Counted from the stretch's first letter, positions 16,891 through 27,009 are shown. The stretch is 64,000 bases of DNA from Longimicrobiales bacterium (GCA_951828585.1 OX639991.1:1-64000); one strand, 5' to 3'. Notes: generated by a model from the sequence alone, not told the origin. Made by a program: numbers and translations.

Positions 16891-18642
16891 ATGCACCGCA
16901 TCGCCACCGCCACACTGGCCCTCACCCTCGCGACCCTCGCCCCCGCCCCCGCCGCCCCCCAGTCCTCGTCCCTCGTCTCCCCCGACGGCACGGTCGACTG
17001 GAACCGCTTCTACACGGCCGCCGAGACCAACCAGATCCTGCGCGAGTTCCACGTCCTGTACCCCGATCTCACCGAACTCCACCAGGTCGGCGAGAGCTAT
17101 CGCGGCCAGCCCCTCATGGTCATCACCATCACCAACGAGGCCACCGGCCCCGCGGCCCACAAGCCCGCGCTCTACGTCGACGGCGGCATCCACGCGGGCG
17201 AGCTGACCGCCTCGTCCGTCGCCACCCACCTGATCGGCCACCTCCTCAACGGCTACGGCTCCGACCCCCGCGTCACCGCCCTGCTCGATCTCCGCGCCTT
17301 CTACATCCGTCCCAAGTTCAACCCCGACGGCTCCGACCTCGCGCTCATTCACGACCAGTCGCTGCGCAGCACCACCCACCCCGTCGACGACGACGAGGAC
17401 GGTACCGCCGACGAGGACCCCGCGGAGGACCTGGACGGCGACGGCTGGATCACGCAGATCCGCTACCGCGACGATGAAGGCGACTGGACGCTCCACCCGG
17501 ACGACGACCGCATCCTGGTGCGCGATCCCGAGCGGCAACTCCCCGGGCCGCGCTATTCGACCATGCGCGAGGGCATCGACAACGACGGCGACGGCGCCAT
17601 CAACGAGGACGGCATCGGCGGCATCGACATGAACCGCAACTTCCCGCGCAACTGGGAGCGCGTGCACAAGCAGCCGGGCGCGGGGGACTACCCGCTTTCG
17701 GAGCCCGAGACGCGCGCGGCGGCCGAGTTCATCAACGGGCACCGGAACATTACCGGCATCGTGCACGGGCACACTTCGGGCGGGTTCGTGTACCGTCTGC
17801 CATCCGCGTCCGCCCCGTCGCTCTTCCCGCAAATCGACCTGTCCCTGATCATCCACCTGGGCGAGGAGTACACGCGCTCGACCGGCCGCCCCGTGGTGCC
17901 GAGCGCCACGCATCCCACCGAGCACCGCTACGGCACGCTGATTTCGTGGGGGTACTGGGATCACGGCGTGATCGGGTGGGTGCCCGAGCTCTCGCCGGGA
18001 CCCGAGGCGTGGGTGACCGACTACGACGGCGACGGCGAGATCAGCCAGCCCGAGCAGCACCGCTTCAACGACGAGGAGCTGGACGGACGCTACTTCTCTG
18101 ACTGGAACGCCTTCGACCACCCACAGCTGGGCGCGGTCGAGATCGGCGGCTGGCACTCGAAGTTCTGGGGACAGAATCCCCCGCCCGAGTTCCTCGAGGA
18201 GGAGACCGCGCAGCAGCTGCCGTGGATCCTGTACCTGGCCGAGCAGGGCCCCCTGGTCACGGTGGGCGACCCGGTGGTGACGGCGCTGGGTGACGGCACC
18301 TTCCGCGTGGAGGCGACGGTGACGAATACGGGGTTTCTGCCGACCAGCGTGACGGATCGGGGAGCGGTGGGGCGGGAGCGGCCGGATGGGCGGATTGACC
18401 GGCAGGTGGTGCGCTCACCGTCGGTTACGCTGACGTATCCGGGGCTGGAACTGGTGGAGGGGACTGCTCGCACGGTGATTCCCCACCTGGCCGGGTCGAA
18501 TCCGTTCCTGGAGGCGGTGACCGAGTCGTCGCACACGGTGACCTGGGTTGTGCGCGCGACGGGCGGGGAAAGGGCGGTGCGGGTCACCGCCGAGTCGGAC
18601 AAGGGGGGGACGGTGCGGTCGGGGTGGGTGGCGGTGCGATGA
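16891..18642 (+). CDS. M14 family zinc carboxypeptidase, secreted
   Basis: 583 residues. The ATG at 16891 has GGAG six bases upstream and begins a signal peptide (cleavage near APAAPQ). The peptidase domain shows the HxxE zinc pair H101-A-G-E104 in GGIHAGELTAS, the third ligand H292 in VHGHTSG, and a candidate catalytic Glu417 in AVEIGGWHS. The family removes C-terminal residues from peptides. An Asp-rich insertion (DDDEDGTADEDPAEDLDGDG) and DNDGDGAINED are calcium-binding-like loops typical of this large secreted subgroup. The C-terminal 110 residues form a beta-sandwich. It overlaps the next gene by 4 nt (ATGA), so both are co-translated in a peptide-degrading pair. Confidence 0.92.
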   Translation: MHRIATATLALTLATLAPAPAAPQSSSLVSPDGTVDWNRFYTAAETNQILREFHVLYPDLTELHQVGESYRGQPLMVITITNEATGPAAHKPALYVDGGIHAGELTASSVATHLIGHLLNGYGSDPRVTALLDLRAFYIRPKFNPDGSDLALIHDQSLRSTTHPVDDDEDGTADEDPAEDLDGDGWITQIRYRDDEGDWTLHPDDDRILVRDPERQLPGPRYSTMREGIDNDGDGAINEDGIGGIDMNRNFPRNWERVHKQPGAGDYPLSEPETRAAAEFINGHRNITGIVHGHTSGGFVYRLPSASAPSLFPQIDLSLIIHLGEEYTRSTGRPVVPSATHPTEHRYGTLISWGYWDHGVIGWVPELSPGPEAWVTDYDGDGEISQPEQHRFNDEELDGRYFSDWNAFDHPQLGAVEIGGWHSKFWGQNPPPEFLEEETAQQLPWILYLAEQGPLVTVGDPVVTALGDGTFRVEATVTNTGFLPTSVTDRGAVGRERPDGRIDRQVVRSPSVTLTYPGLELVEGTARTVIPHLAGSNPFLEAVTESSHTVTWVVRATGGERAVRVTAESDKGGTVRSGWVAVR

Positions 18643-20015
18643 GGTTCCGAACCGCGGCCCGTTTCGCCATGGACTCGCCCCGGCGACAGCCGACCCGCCG
18701 AGTCACGCGCGCCATCACCCTCACCTCAATCGCCGCGGCCACTTTCGCCGCCCTTGCACCACCCACCACCGCCCAGGAAGCCCGCCGCCGCTGGGAGCGC
18801 ATGTGCCAGATCCGCGCCGAGAAGTTCGACCTCATCCTCCCCAAGGCCATGCACGACAACGACCTCGACATGTGGATCGTGGTCATGCGGGAGGGCCTGC
18901 TCGACCCCCTATGGGAGGCGCTCGGGCGCGGTTACGTGGGCGACTGGGCCTACTACGTCTTCACCGACCGGGGCGAGCGCACCGAACGCGCCGCCCTGGG
19001 AGTCGGCGGCTACATGCTGGAGCAGTGCGGCGTCTACGACCACTTCGGCAGCGCGTCCTCGCTGGCCGAATACGTCACCGAACGGAATCCCGAACGCATC
19101 GGCGTGAACATGGCCGCCTCGATCGGCGGCGCCGACGGCCTCTCCCACACCTCATACCTCCACCTGCGCGAGATCCTCGGCGCCCCGTATGCCGACCGTC
19201 TCGTCTCCGCCGAGCGCTTCGTCTCGAACTTCCGCGCCACCCGCACCGCCTCGGAGATCGCCGCCTTCGCCGAAGCGGGCGAGATCAGCCGCGAGATCGC
19301 CGAGCGCGCCTTCTCCAACGAGGTGATCACCCCCGGCGTGACCGCCCTTGAGGACGTGGCTTGGTGGATGTGGGACCAGTTGCTCGCGCGCGGCCTGGAG
19401 TCATCCTTCGACATGCCGTCCGTCTACATCACGGGCCCCGGCGGGATCGAGGCCATCTCGTCGGACCGGATCATCCAGCGCGGCGACCTCCTCATGATCG
19501 ACTGGGGGGTCGGCTTCCTCGACTTCTACACGGATATGAAACGGGTCGCGTACGTGCTCCGCGAGGGTGAGACCGAGGCCCCCCCGGGGATCCGGCACGC
19601 CTTCGAGCGCGCCACGGAGGTGCGGGACATCATGAAGGCGTCGATCAAGCCCGCGCCCACCGCCGCGCAGGCCCTCGATGCCACCTGGGCCGCGCTCGAG
19701 GCGGCAGGCTTCAACCGGATCGACTTCAACCAGCCCACCGACGACCCCGAGGTGACCGACGTGGTGCTGGGACCGCATTCTGTGGGCAACTGGGGACACG
19801 GCATAGGTCCGTCACTCGCCTTCTTCAACCCGACGCGCATGACCTACGAGCTGCGTCCGGGCACGCTGATCTCGGTTGAGCTATTTGCCTACACGGCGAA
19901 CCCCGAGTGGGGCGGCGCCAAGGTGCGGATTCCACTGGAGGACGACGCCGTGGTCACCGAGCGGGGCGTGGAGTGGCTCTACCCGGTGACCCGGCGTGTG
20001 TTGTTGATTCGGTGA
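18639..20015 (+). CDS. M24 family (Xaa-Pro dipeptidase-like) metallopeptidase, secreted
   Basis: 458 residues. The ATG at 18639 overlaps the stop of the M14 gene, indicating translational coupling. A signal peptide ends near PPTTAQEA. An N-terminal creatinase-like domain (about 50-210) precedes the pita-bread domain. Metal ligands are visible: two Asp eleven residues apart in MIDWGVGFLDFYTDMKR, His in GNWGHGIGPS, and Glu in LISVELFAY and in the final TERGVEWL. It should cleave N-terminal dipeptides or proline-linked residues outside the cytoplasm, finishing what the carboxypeptidase partner starts. It ends three bases from the stop of the convergent metalloprotease gene at 20019. Confidence 0.9.
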   Translation: MRFRTAARFAMDSPRRQPTRRVTRAITLTSIAAATFAALAPPTTAQEARRRWERMCQIRAEKFDLILPKAMHDNDLDMWIVVMREGLLDPLWEALGRGYVGDWAYYVFTDRGERTERAALGVGGYMLEQCGVYDHFGSASSLAEYVTERNPERIGVNMAASIGGADGLSHTSYLHLREILGAPYADRLVSAERFVSNFRATRTASEIAAFAEAGEISREIAERAFSNEVITPGVTALEDVAWWMWDQLLARGLESSFDMPSVYITGPGGIEAISSDRIIQRGDLLMIDWGVGFLDFYTDMKRVAYVLREGETEAPPGIRHAFERATEVRDIMKASIKPAPTAAQALDATWAALEAAGFNRIDFNQPTDDPEVTDVVLGPHSVGNWGHGIGPSLAFFNPTRMTYELRPGTLISVELFAYTANPEWGGAKVRIPLEDDAVVTERGVEWLYPVTRRVLLIR

Positions 20016-20018
20016 GGG

Positions 20019-22232
20019 TTAGCGCGATCCATAGATGATCCGCACGTTTCCGGTTTTCATGTCGTACAATCCGATAGGGCCCTGGCCCATGTCGTTGCTC
20101 AGGTCGATCACCGGTCCACGGGGCATTGCCGTTCCCGCACTTCCCACATCCGACAGGGAGAATGACTCGGCCTGGCTGAGGTCCACCCCGTACCCGAGGT
20201 CCGCGAGCAACTCGATGGTAATCAGACTCAGCGGTTGGGACGTGCCCGTGATGGACGGCGTCATGAGTTCGTCCCCGAATACGGACTGTCTCCAGTGGCT
20301 GTCGGAGGATCCGAGCACTGCGCCATTCTCCACAGGGACCTTGGCGCCCTCGTACCCCGTGCCACCGGCGGCGTCAAAGGCGGCTATCGACAAGTAACCA
20401 CCAAAATGCGTATCCGCTTCAGGGTTTCTGGGAAGCGACGGATCCTTGAGATGGCCATGGACGTCCCAGACCACGGGGTCGAAGCCAAGCACATGCGCCA
20501 TCTCGTGCAGGACGACGGATCGCAGCACGTCCGGTTCCATCTGGCCCACATCATGCTCGTCAAGATGAATGTAGCCAGTGATTGTTTCCTCCCAGATTCT
20601 AGGAGTGGTGCCGTAAGCTCGCAACAGGCAAATACTACTCTCCGCGACAGAGTTGCCGCCGCTTCCACCCGCACCGTCGATCGAATCAATGGTAACGTAG
20701 ATCCGAAGGTCATCGACGATGTCCGTGGCGACCGACGACCCCGGTCCGCACGGGGGGGATGGGGTAGCGGAGAAGTCGATATCACTAGCTCCCTTGGCGA
20801 TCACCGACTCCCATCGCTCGAACGCTTCCCTGACGATATCGTCCTGCGCCGTGGTCCCACCGTCGACGAACACGAGATCGATGTTGTAGTCCTCGACGGG
20901 CTTGCCCCCGACGGTGACCGTCAGGGTTGTAGGACCGAAAGCACTAAACGCGTGAACAGCCACGTGATAGACCCCCTTCCGGGTCGGCACCACTTGACAC
21001 TGTTCGTCGGTTGCCGGGGCTAGGCTGACACACCCATACCTGTATTGGTTGTCGGGACGATCGGCAAAATGGACAAACAGGTCGGCGTCACCGTCCCCGC
21101 CTGAAAGCTCGGCGTTCAGCGCCTCGTCCGACGCTTCGTCGATCTCGACACGGAAGAGCATGATCTGTCCTGCCGAGGCCGAAGAAAGCTCCAGGGACTC
21201 GCCCAGCGAGATCACCTGCTGCCCAACAACAACTATGAGCCCCGCGCCCGAGTTGTTGTTCTCATCCCACTCCTCGATTTCGCCATCGGGGTCCACCGCC
21301 AACGCCATCTGGTATCTGCCCTCCGCAAATGGGCCAACTGCCAGCGTCAGGGTCGTGGAACCACCGGGCTGGAGCGCCTCGACGTCGACCGATTCGACCG
21401 ACTGTCCCTCGACGGTGACCCGTACCGGGAAGGTAGCCGGACCTGTCCCGTCACCGCCGTTGGTGATGACGGCTTCGATCTCGACGGTCTCGTAGATCGT
21501 CGCTTCGCTCCGCGAGAAGGAAAGGGACGAAAGGACCAGATCAGGAATTGGTGGGTCGGCCGTCGCCGTGGCACTGAAGCGGGCCGTGGCATCACCCGAA
21601 AACGCCACGAGCGACTGCATGCGAGAATCGATCCCCAACGTCCACTCCGTCGACGCCATTCCGTCCGCGTCGGTTTCCACCATGGTCTCGCTGACCGAGC
21701 CATGCCCCTCATCCGGCAGGAAGGTGACTGCAACCCCCTCGATAGCGGTCCCGCCCTGGTCTTCAATCCGTACGACCAGCCGTTCGGCCAGTGCAGTCCC
21801 CCTGACCGCCTCCTGCTCGTCGCCCGACACCATCTCCAACTTCGCGGGCGTCTGCCCAACCTCCACCGAGGCCGTCCCGCTCGCCTGTCCGGAGGTTGCC
21901 GTCAACATTCCGGTACCATTCGCGGCAGCCGTCACCGTCGCGTTGGATCCGCTCCCGTTCACCGAAAAAACCGCCGCGTCCGAACTCGACCAGCTCACGG
22001 ACGCGTTGGGCATCGCCCTGCCGTTCTGATCACGCACCACGGCTGTGAACCCCTGCGTGGCGTTGATCGAGGTCAGCGTAGCCGACTCGGGAGAGATCTC
22101 CACCGTCGTGGGGACGGGATCCTCCACCTGCGTGCCGTCGTCACGGTCACCTCCGCAGCCGGTAATCGTCAGGCAAGACAGCGCAACCGCCACCAGTCCT
22201 GCTCTCCGTGTGCCCCTCTTCGTCGTCTTCAT
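20019..22232 (-). CDS. Leishmanolysin-like metalloprotease lipoprotein (array member 1)
   Basis: 737 residues from ATG 22232. A signal peptide ends in the lipobox TITGC. Domains in order: Big_2-like Ig domain (about 40-130, VPTTVEISPESATL), Big_1-like Ig domain (about 130-225), CARDB domain (about 235-335), PPC-like beta-sandwich (about 335-450) and a leishmanolysin (M8)-type protease domain (about 455-690). Zinc ligands are H576 and H580 in HEMAHVLGF and H646 in SHWRQSVFGDELM, with Glu577 as general base; the HW...ELM stretch is the M8 hallmark. It is the first of four tandem paralogues and probably an active surface protease. An 18-bp inverted repeat lies 33 nt upstream of its start. Confidence 0.9.
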   Translation of the reverse strand: MKTTKRGTRRAGLVAVALSCLTITGCGGDRDDGTQVEDPVPTTVEISPESATLTSINATQGFTAVVRDQNGRAMPNASVSWSSSDAAVFSVNGSGSNATVTAAANGTGMLTATSGQASGTASVEVGQTPAKLEMVSGDEQEAVRGTALAERLVVRIEDQGGTAIEGVAVTFLPDEGHGSVSETMVETDADGMASTEWTLGIDSRMQSLVAFSGDATARFSATATADPPIPDLVLSSLSFSRSEATIYETVEIEAVITNGGDGTGPATFPVRVTVEGQSVESVDVEALQPGGSTTLTLAVGPFAEGRYQMALAVDPDGEIEEWDENNNSGAGLIVVVGQQVISLGESLELSSASAGQIMLFRVEIDEASDEALNAELSGGDGDADLFVHFADRPDNQYRYGCVSLAPATDEQCQVVPTRKGVYHVAVHAFSAFGPTTLTVTVGGKPVEDYNIDLVFVDGGTTAQDDIVREAFERWESVIAKGASDIDFSATPSPPCGPGSSVATDIVDDLRIYVTIDSIDGAGGSGGNSVAESSICLLRAYGTTPRIWEETITGYIHLDEHDVGQMEPDVLRSVVLHEMAHVLGFDPVVWDVHGHLKDPSLPRNPEADTHFGGYLSIAAFDAAGGTGYEGAKVPVENGAVLGSSDSHWRQSVFGDELMTPSITGTSQPLSLITIELLADLGYGVDLSQAESFSLSDVGSAGTAMPRGPVIDLSNDMGQGPIGLYDMKTGNVRIIYGSR

Positions 22233-22265
22233 CCTGTTGCCTCTCTCCGTGGGTTTCGAAGGCGA

Positions 22266-22283
22266 TGTAAATCACAATTCACA
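22266..22283. promoter_or_regulatory. 18-bp inverted repeat TGTAA-N8-TCACA (site 2)
   Basis: On the plus strand TGTAAATCACAATTCACA, one base from the consensus arms. It is 33 nt upstream of the ATG at 22232, within a markedly AT-rich stretch (22262-22310). The surrounding 40 bases align with 11382-11421. This is a candidate operator overlapping the promoter. Confidence 0.5.
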
Positions 22284-22333
22284 AAATGTCATGTCTACTA
22301 TACTTTCTGCGACCAACCGGAGGCGGTTGCTGC

Positions 22334-24571
22334 TCACCACCCCTCAGGATAGATCACCTTCACCACCCGCCCGGTCTTCTGGTCGAGCCCCATCATCGGG
22401 ATCCGGGCGATATCGTTGCCCAGGTAGATCACCGGCCCGCGGGGCATGGCCATCCCCGCCAACCCCGCACGAGACAGCCCGAACGACTCCGCCTCGCTGA
22501 GGTTGATCTCGTACCCGATCTCGTAGAGGGACTCGAGGGTGATGGCGCTCATCGGCTGGGTGCCGCCCGTCAGGAACGGAGTCATCATCTCGTCCTGGAA
22601 TACCGACTGTCTCCAGTGACCATCCGCTGACCCGCGAACTCCCGAATTCTCGACTGGCACCTTGCCCCCCCCGTACCCGGCACCTCCGGCCCCGTCAAAG
22701 GCGGCAATCGTCAGTGGACCGTCGAAGTGCGTGTCCGCGTTTGGCTTGTCGGGAATCGAAGGATTGCGGAGCCTGTCGTGTGCCGGCCAAACCGTGCCGA
22801 ATCCCAGCACGTGAGCCAACTCGTGCGTGACGACTGAGGGCAGCACACCCCGGCTCTCCATCAAGCTCACGTCGTGTTCGTCGAGCCGTATGAACCCTCT
22901 GATGACCTGCCGATTGATGGTGTCACGCTGCCCGCTAGCGGGATCTTCGAATACCACGAGCCTCAAGCTGCAAGGTCCCGCCTGCCCAAGAATGTTCCCG
23001 CCGCTGTCACCCCCGCCGTCGATTGAATCAATGGTCACGTAGATGCGAATGTCATCGACCACATCGTTGGCTATGGGTGATCCCGGGCCGCAATTCCCGG
23101 CGGGGGCGGGATTCCCGGAGTAGTCGAAGTCGTCGGCCCCCTGGCCGATTACCGCCTCCCACCGCTCTGCAGCCTGCCTCATGATGTTGTTCTGCGAGCT
23201 GGTTCCTTCGTCCAGGAACACCAGGTCAACGTCGTAGGTCTCAATATCCTTCCCACCGACCGTGACCTCCAGCGTCGAAGGGCCGAAGGCCGTGTAGGCA
23301 TGCACGGCAATGTGATAGAAGCCAACGCGGGTCGGCACCAGCTGGCAGAATTCGTCCGACGCGGCGTTGCCGCTGAGGCAGCGGTACCTGTAGTGATGAT
23401 TGGGTCGCTCTCCGTAGTGGACGAACATATCCGCGTCGCCCGACCCGCCCGAAAGCTCGACGTTCAGTGCCTCGTCGGACGGTTCGGTAATGTAGACGCG
23501 GAACAACAGCACCTCGTTCACCGTGCTGGACGAAACGGTGACCGGACTGTCGAGGCCGAGCGCCTGCTGGTTCTGGACCCGAATCGACTGGCTCGACGCG
23601 TTGTTGTCCTCCTGCCACTCGTCGACGTCACCGTCCGGATCCAGGGTCAGTTGGATCGTGTGGGTTCCGGCGTCGAACGGGCCTGCCGTGATTTCCAGGG
23701 TCGTGGACCCATCGGGTTCGAGTTGGGTCAATTCATGCGTGTCCAGCGCAGTACCGTCCAGGCTGAGACGAGCCGGGAAGGTCGCCGGCGTCGCAGCGTC
23801 GCCGATGTTGGTGATCTCGGCGACGATGTCGATCGTTTCGATCGCGCCCGGGTCGTCCCGCGACAGCGTCATGCTCGTAAGCTCCAGGTCGGGAATCGGG
23901 TTCTCCGACACCGCCCGAGCCGTGAACTCGGCCGTCGCACTGCCCGACGCGACGGAAACCGACTGCGTGCGCGCGGTCCCCAGCGTCCACTCGGTGGTCG
24001 CCATCCCGTCGGCGTCGGTGGTTACCGAGCCCTCGCTCACCGAACCGCTTTCCGAACCCGGGGTAAAGGTGACCTCGACTCCCGCCGCGGCAGTGCTGCC
24101 CTGGTCTTCCGCCCGCACCACCAACGGCTCCGACAACGGCTCCTCCCTCAGCCCCTCCTGCCCATCCCCCGACACAATCACGATCCGGGCCGCCCGCTGC
24201 TCCACCTCCACCGACGCCGTTCCGCTCGCCTGCCCGGAGGTGGCGGTCAGCGTGCCCGTACCATTCGCGGCCGCCGTCACCGTTGCGGTCGATCCGCTCC
24301 CGCTCACCGTGAATACCGACGCGTCCGAACTCGACCAGCTCACGGCCGCGTTGGGCATCGCCTTGCCGTCCTGATCACGCACGACCGCGGTGAAGCCCTG
24401 CGTTGCATCAATGAACTCCAGCATAGCCGACCCGGGCGTGATCTGCACCGTAGTGGGGACGGGTTCCTCGACCTGGGTCTCGCCGTCACCTCCGCATCCG
24501 GCCATCGCCACCAGTAGCAGCACGCTTCCGGCAAGTCCCGAATTCCGACTGATCTTCGCCACCTTGTTCAT
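22334..24571 (-). CDS. Leishmanolysin-like metalloprotease lipoprotein (array member 2)
   Basis: 745 residues. The ATG at 24571 has GGAGA seven bases upstream; an upstream in-frame start at 24613 lacks one. The lipobox is VAMAGC. The architecture matches member 1: two Ig-like domains, CARDB, PPC-like, then the M8-type protease. Zinc ligands are H583 and H587 in HELAHVLGF and H652 in GHWRQSVFQDEMM, so the site is intact. The N-terminal Ig domain is almost identical in places to member 1 (GFTAVVRDQ, GTASVEV). It is lipid-anchored and presumably cleaves proteins at the surface; the substrate is unknown. No 18-bp palindrome is seen in the short gap (84 nt) to the next gene, so it may be cotranscribed with member 3. 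Confidence 0.9.
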   Translation of the reverse strand: MNKVAKISRNSGLAGSVLLLVAMAGCGGDGETQVEEPVPTTVQITPGSAMLEFIDATQGFTAVVRDQDGKAMPNAAVSWSSSDASVFTVSGSGSTATVTAAANGTGTLTATSGQASGTASVEVEQRAARIVIVSGDGQEGLREEPLSEPLVVRAEDQGSTAAAGVEVTFTPGSESGSVSEGSVTTDADGMATTEWTLGTARTQSVSVASGSATAEFTARAVSENPIPDLELTSMTLSRDDPGAIETIDIVAEITNIGDAATPATFPARLSLDGTALDTHELTQLEPDGSTTLEITAGPFDAGTHTIQLTLDPDGDVDEWQEDNNASSQSIRVQNQQALGLDSPVTVSSSTVNEVLLFRVYITEPSDEALNVELSGGSGDADMFVHYGERPNHHYRYRCLSGNAASDEFCQLVPTRVGFYHIAVHAYTAFGPSTLEVTVGGKDIETYDVDLVFLDEGTSSQNNIMRQAAERWEAVIGQGADDFDYSGNPAPAGNCGPGSPIANDVVDDIRIYVTIDSIDGGGDSGGNILGQAGPCSLRLVVFEDPASGQRDTINRQVIRGFIRLDEHDVSLMESRGVLPSVVTHELAHVLGFGTVWPAHDRLRNPSIPDKPNADTHFDGPLTIAAFDGAGGAGYGGGKVPVENSGVRGSADGHWRQSVFQDEMMTPFLTGGTQPMSAITLESLYEIGYEINLSEAESFGLSRAGLAGMAMPRGPVIYLGNDIARIPMMGLDQKTGRVVKVIYPEGW

Positions 24572-24655
24572 CTTCGCTTCTCCGTCAAGGATAGGAGCGT
24601 TCATGTATGGCACCTGCCTCAGGATCCCCTCGATCCAGGCAACGCCCTCGCCGGA

Positions 24656-26833
24656 TCACTTCCCCCTCCCCGCCCCCATCCTCAACACCCTCACCGGCCA
24701 CGCCGCCACATCGTCCCCCAGATCGATCACCACCCCCCCCGCCCCCCTCGCCCCCACCCCCCGCACAACGAACGCATCCGCCGCCCCCAAATTCACCTCA
24801 TACCCGATATCATACAGCGACTCGATCGTGATCAGACTCAGCGGCTGGGCATCGCCCGTCAGCAACGCGGACATCAGCTCGTCCCCGAATACGCTCTCCC
24901 TCCAATGCGAATCGGAGAAACCCGCCGTCCCGCCATTCTCGACGGGCACCTTCGCGCGCATGTATCCCGTCCCCCCCGCGGCGTCGAAGGCGGCAACCGC
25001 CAGCGGCCCGTCGAAGTGGGTATCGGCGCCGGGGCTGTCCGGCACGGACGGGTTGCGCAGCCGGTCGTGGCGCTCCCAGACCGCGGGAACGAAGCCCAGA
25101 GCGTGCGCCATCTCGTGGGTAACGAAGGACTCGAGCATGCCCGCGGACTCCATCTGCGCGGCATCGGCCTCGTCGAGGACCAGCGCGGCGAGGGTGGGTT
25201 GCAGCCAGATCCCCTCCGCCCCCTCGAGCGGATAGGGACGCACCCAGCACGGCCCCGCCTGCGCCATCGTGTTCCCGGGCCCGTCGATCGCGTGGATCGT
25301 GACGAACACGCGGATGTCGTCGACCTCGTCGGTCACCTCCGGCGAGCCCGGGCCGCAGGTTCCGGCGGGCACCCGGTCGAAGGCCCCGTGGTCCCAGTCG
25401 AAGACGTCGCGCGCAATCACGGATTCCCACCGGTCGGCCGCCCGGGCCAACGCGCTCTCCTGCTCGCCGGTTCCGCCGTCCAGAATCACCAGTTCGATGT
25501 CGAACGGATCCACGGGTTTCCCGCCGACGGTCACCGTCAGCGTGGACGGGCCGAAGGGCGTGAAGGCGTGAACCGCGATGTGGTAGGTTCCCGCGCGGGC
25601 GGGCGCCATCTGGCACAGCTCGTCGGAGCCCGTGGCGACGCCGAAGCACCGGTACTGGTACCGATAGGCCGGACGCTCGTCGTAGTGCCCGAAGAGGTCG
25701 GCGTCGCCGGAACCGCCCGAGAGTTCGATGTTGAGCGCCTCGTTCCCCGCTTCCGGCACCTCGACCCGGAAGAGGAAGACCTCGCCCACCGTCGACGACT
25801 CCAGGGTCACCGGCTCCCCCAGCCTGACCTCGCGCTGCCGCACCACCGTCAGGGTCCCGGCGGCCGAGTTGTTCTCCTCCTCCCACTCCACGACCGCGCC
25901 CCCAGGATCGATCTCCAGGCCGACCTGCCGCGTGCCCACCTCGAGCGGGCCCAGCGTGAAGGTCACGGTCTCGGCGGTGCCCGGCGCGATCCGGTCGACC
26001 TGCACGGTCCGGAGCGTCTCCCCATCGAGCGTGAGCCGCACCGGGAACCTCGCGGGGCCGGCGCCGTCGCCGAGGTTGGAGATGACGGCGCCGACCTCGA
26101 TGGTGTCGGTGTCGAGCGGATCAAGGCGGGTGAAGTGCAGAGCCTCCAGCAACGCGTAGTCGGGCATGGGAGGGTCGGCGAAGGCCGTGGCCGAGAACTT
26201 CCGGCGGTCCAGGCCCACCGAGGCGGTCACCGACTGCCGACGACCGTCCCCGAGCGTCCACTCCGTCGACGCCCGTCCCTCCGCGTCGCTCTCCGCCACG
26301 GTGTCGCTCACGGTGCCGCTTTCCTCGTCTGGCGCGAACGCGACCCGCACGCCGCCGGCGATCGTGCCACCAAAGTCCACGACGGTCACCACCAGCGGCT
26401 CGGACAGCGTCGTGCCCTGCAGCCCCTCCTGTTCGTTGCCGGACAGGATCTCCAGCCTGGATCCCCTCTGTTGCACCAGCACCGTCACCGTGTCTTCGGC
26501 CTCGCCGGCGACGGCCAGAACCCTCGCGGTGCCGTTCGCAACCGCGGTCACGGTCGCGTTCACGGAGTCAAAGGCCACGCTGAGGACCGAAGTGTCGGAG
26601 ACGGACCAGGATACGGGCGCGGTCATCAGGCTGCCGTTCTGGTCGTACACGGTTGCGCGGAACGGCTTCGCCTCGTTGATGTAGGTCAGCAGCACCGAGT
26701 CGGGGAAAATGTCGACCGTCGTGGGGACCGCCGGATTGGGGTCCATGCCGTCGTCCCCGTTCGTGCAGGCGCCGGCCGCCGCGAAAAGCAGCAGCGCCCC
26801 GGCGGCTCCCAACCTCCACATCGTTGCCTTCAT
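24656..26833 (-). CDS. Leishmanolysin-like metalloprotease lipoprotein (array member 3)
   Basis: 725 residues from ATG 26833, with the lipobox AAAGAC. It has the same domain order as its neighbours. Zinc ligands are intact: H573 and H577 in HEMAHALGF, and H643 in SHWRESVFGDELM. It is the most diverged of the three intact copies in the Ig and CARDB regions. Its start lies 23 nt from an 18-bp inverted repeat and 79 nt from a relic of a YwaF-like gene, which suggests the whole unit was once duplicated. It is a probable active surface protease; substrate unknown. Confidence 0.9.
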   Translation of the reverse strand: MKATMWRLGAAGALLLFAAAGACTNGDDGMDPNPAVPTTVDIFPDSVLLTYINEAKPFRATVYDQNGSLMTAPVSWSVSDTSVLSVAFDSVNATVTAVANGTARVLAVAGEAEDTVTVLVQQRGSRLEILSGNEQEGLQGTTLSEPLVVTVVDFGGTIAGGVRVAFAPDEESGTVSDTVAESDAEGRASTEWTLGDGRRQSVTASVGLDRRKFSATAFADPPMPDYALLEALHFTRLDPLDTDTIEVGAVISNLGDGAGPARFPVRLTLDGETLRTVQVDRIAPGTAETVTFTLGPLEVGTRQVGLEIDPGGAVVEWEEENNSAAGTLTVVRQREVRLGEPVTLESSTVGEVFLFRVEVPEAGNEALNIELSGGSGDADLFGHYDERPAYRYQYRCFGVATGSDELCQMAPARAGTYHIAVHAFTPFGPSTLTVTVGGKPVDPFDIELVILDGGTGEQESALARAADRWESVIARDVFDWDHGAFDRVPAGTCGPGSPEVTDEVDDIRVFVTIHAIDGPGNTMAQAGPCWVRPYPLEGAEGIWLQPTLAALVLDEADAAQMESAGMLESFVTHEMAHALGFVPAVWERHDRLRNPSVPDSPGADTHFDGPLAVAAFDAAGGTGYMRAKVPVENGGTAGFSDSHWRESVFGDELMSALLTGDAQPLSLITIESLYDIGYEVNLGAADAFVVRGVGARGAGGVVIDLGDDVAAWPVRVLRMGAGRGK

Positions 26834-26856
26834 CTGTCAAGCCAGCCTTACATTTT

Positions 26857-26874
26857 TGTAAACTGTGATTTACT
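26857..26874. promoter_or_regulatory. 18-bp inverted repeat TGTAA-N8-TTACT (site 3)
   Basis: TGTAAACTGTGATTTACT sits exactly 23 nt upstream of the ATG at 26833. The site upstream of the gene at 52010 has the same spacing. The TGTGATTTAC half is shared with sites 1 and 2. Candidate operator. Confidence 0.5.
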
Positions 26875-26911
26875 GCTTGACCGTACCCCGAACAACTTCG
26901 GCTTGCAGCCT

Positions 26912-26954
26912 CTCCAGTCACAATATACACCACGGCCACGCCAGGTACAGGAGG
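26912..26954 (-). pseudogene. 43-bp relic of a YwaF-like (TIGR02206) membrane gene
   Basis: It matches 29489-29531 at 36 of 43 positions without gaps and reads LLYLAWPWCIL-stop-LE against FLFLPWPWYILWLE of the larger copy, so a Trp codon became TGA. It lies upstream of array member 3, just as the larger YwaF-like copy lies upstream of member 4. It is a remnant of a duplicated gene pair. Confidence 0.7.
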
Positions 26955-26969
26955 GACAAAGCAAGCAAA

Positions 26970-27009
26970 GCCCTTCCGGCAACCAGCCGACGCCGGTTGC
27001 CGGAAGGGC
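26970..27009 (-). terminator. Rho-independent terminator of array member 4
   Basis: Perfect 15-bp arms (26970-26984 and 26995-27009) with a 10-nt loop, located 42 nt past the stop at 27052. On the minus strand the stem is followed by TTTGCTTGCTTTG, a broken T-rich tract. It separates member 4 from member 3. Confidence 0.8.
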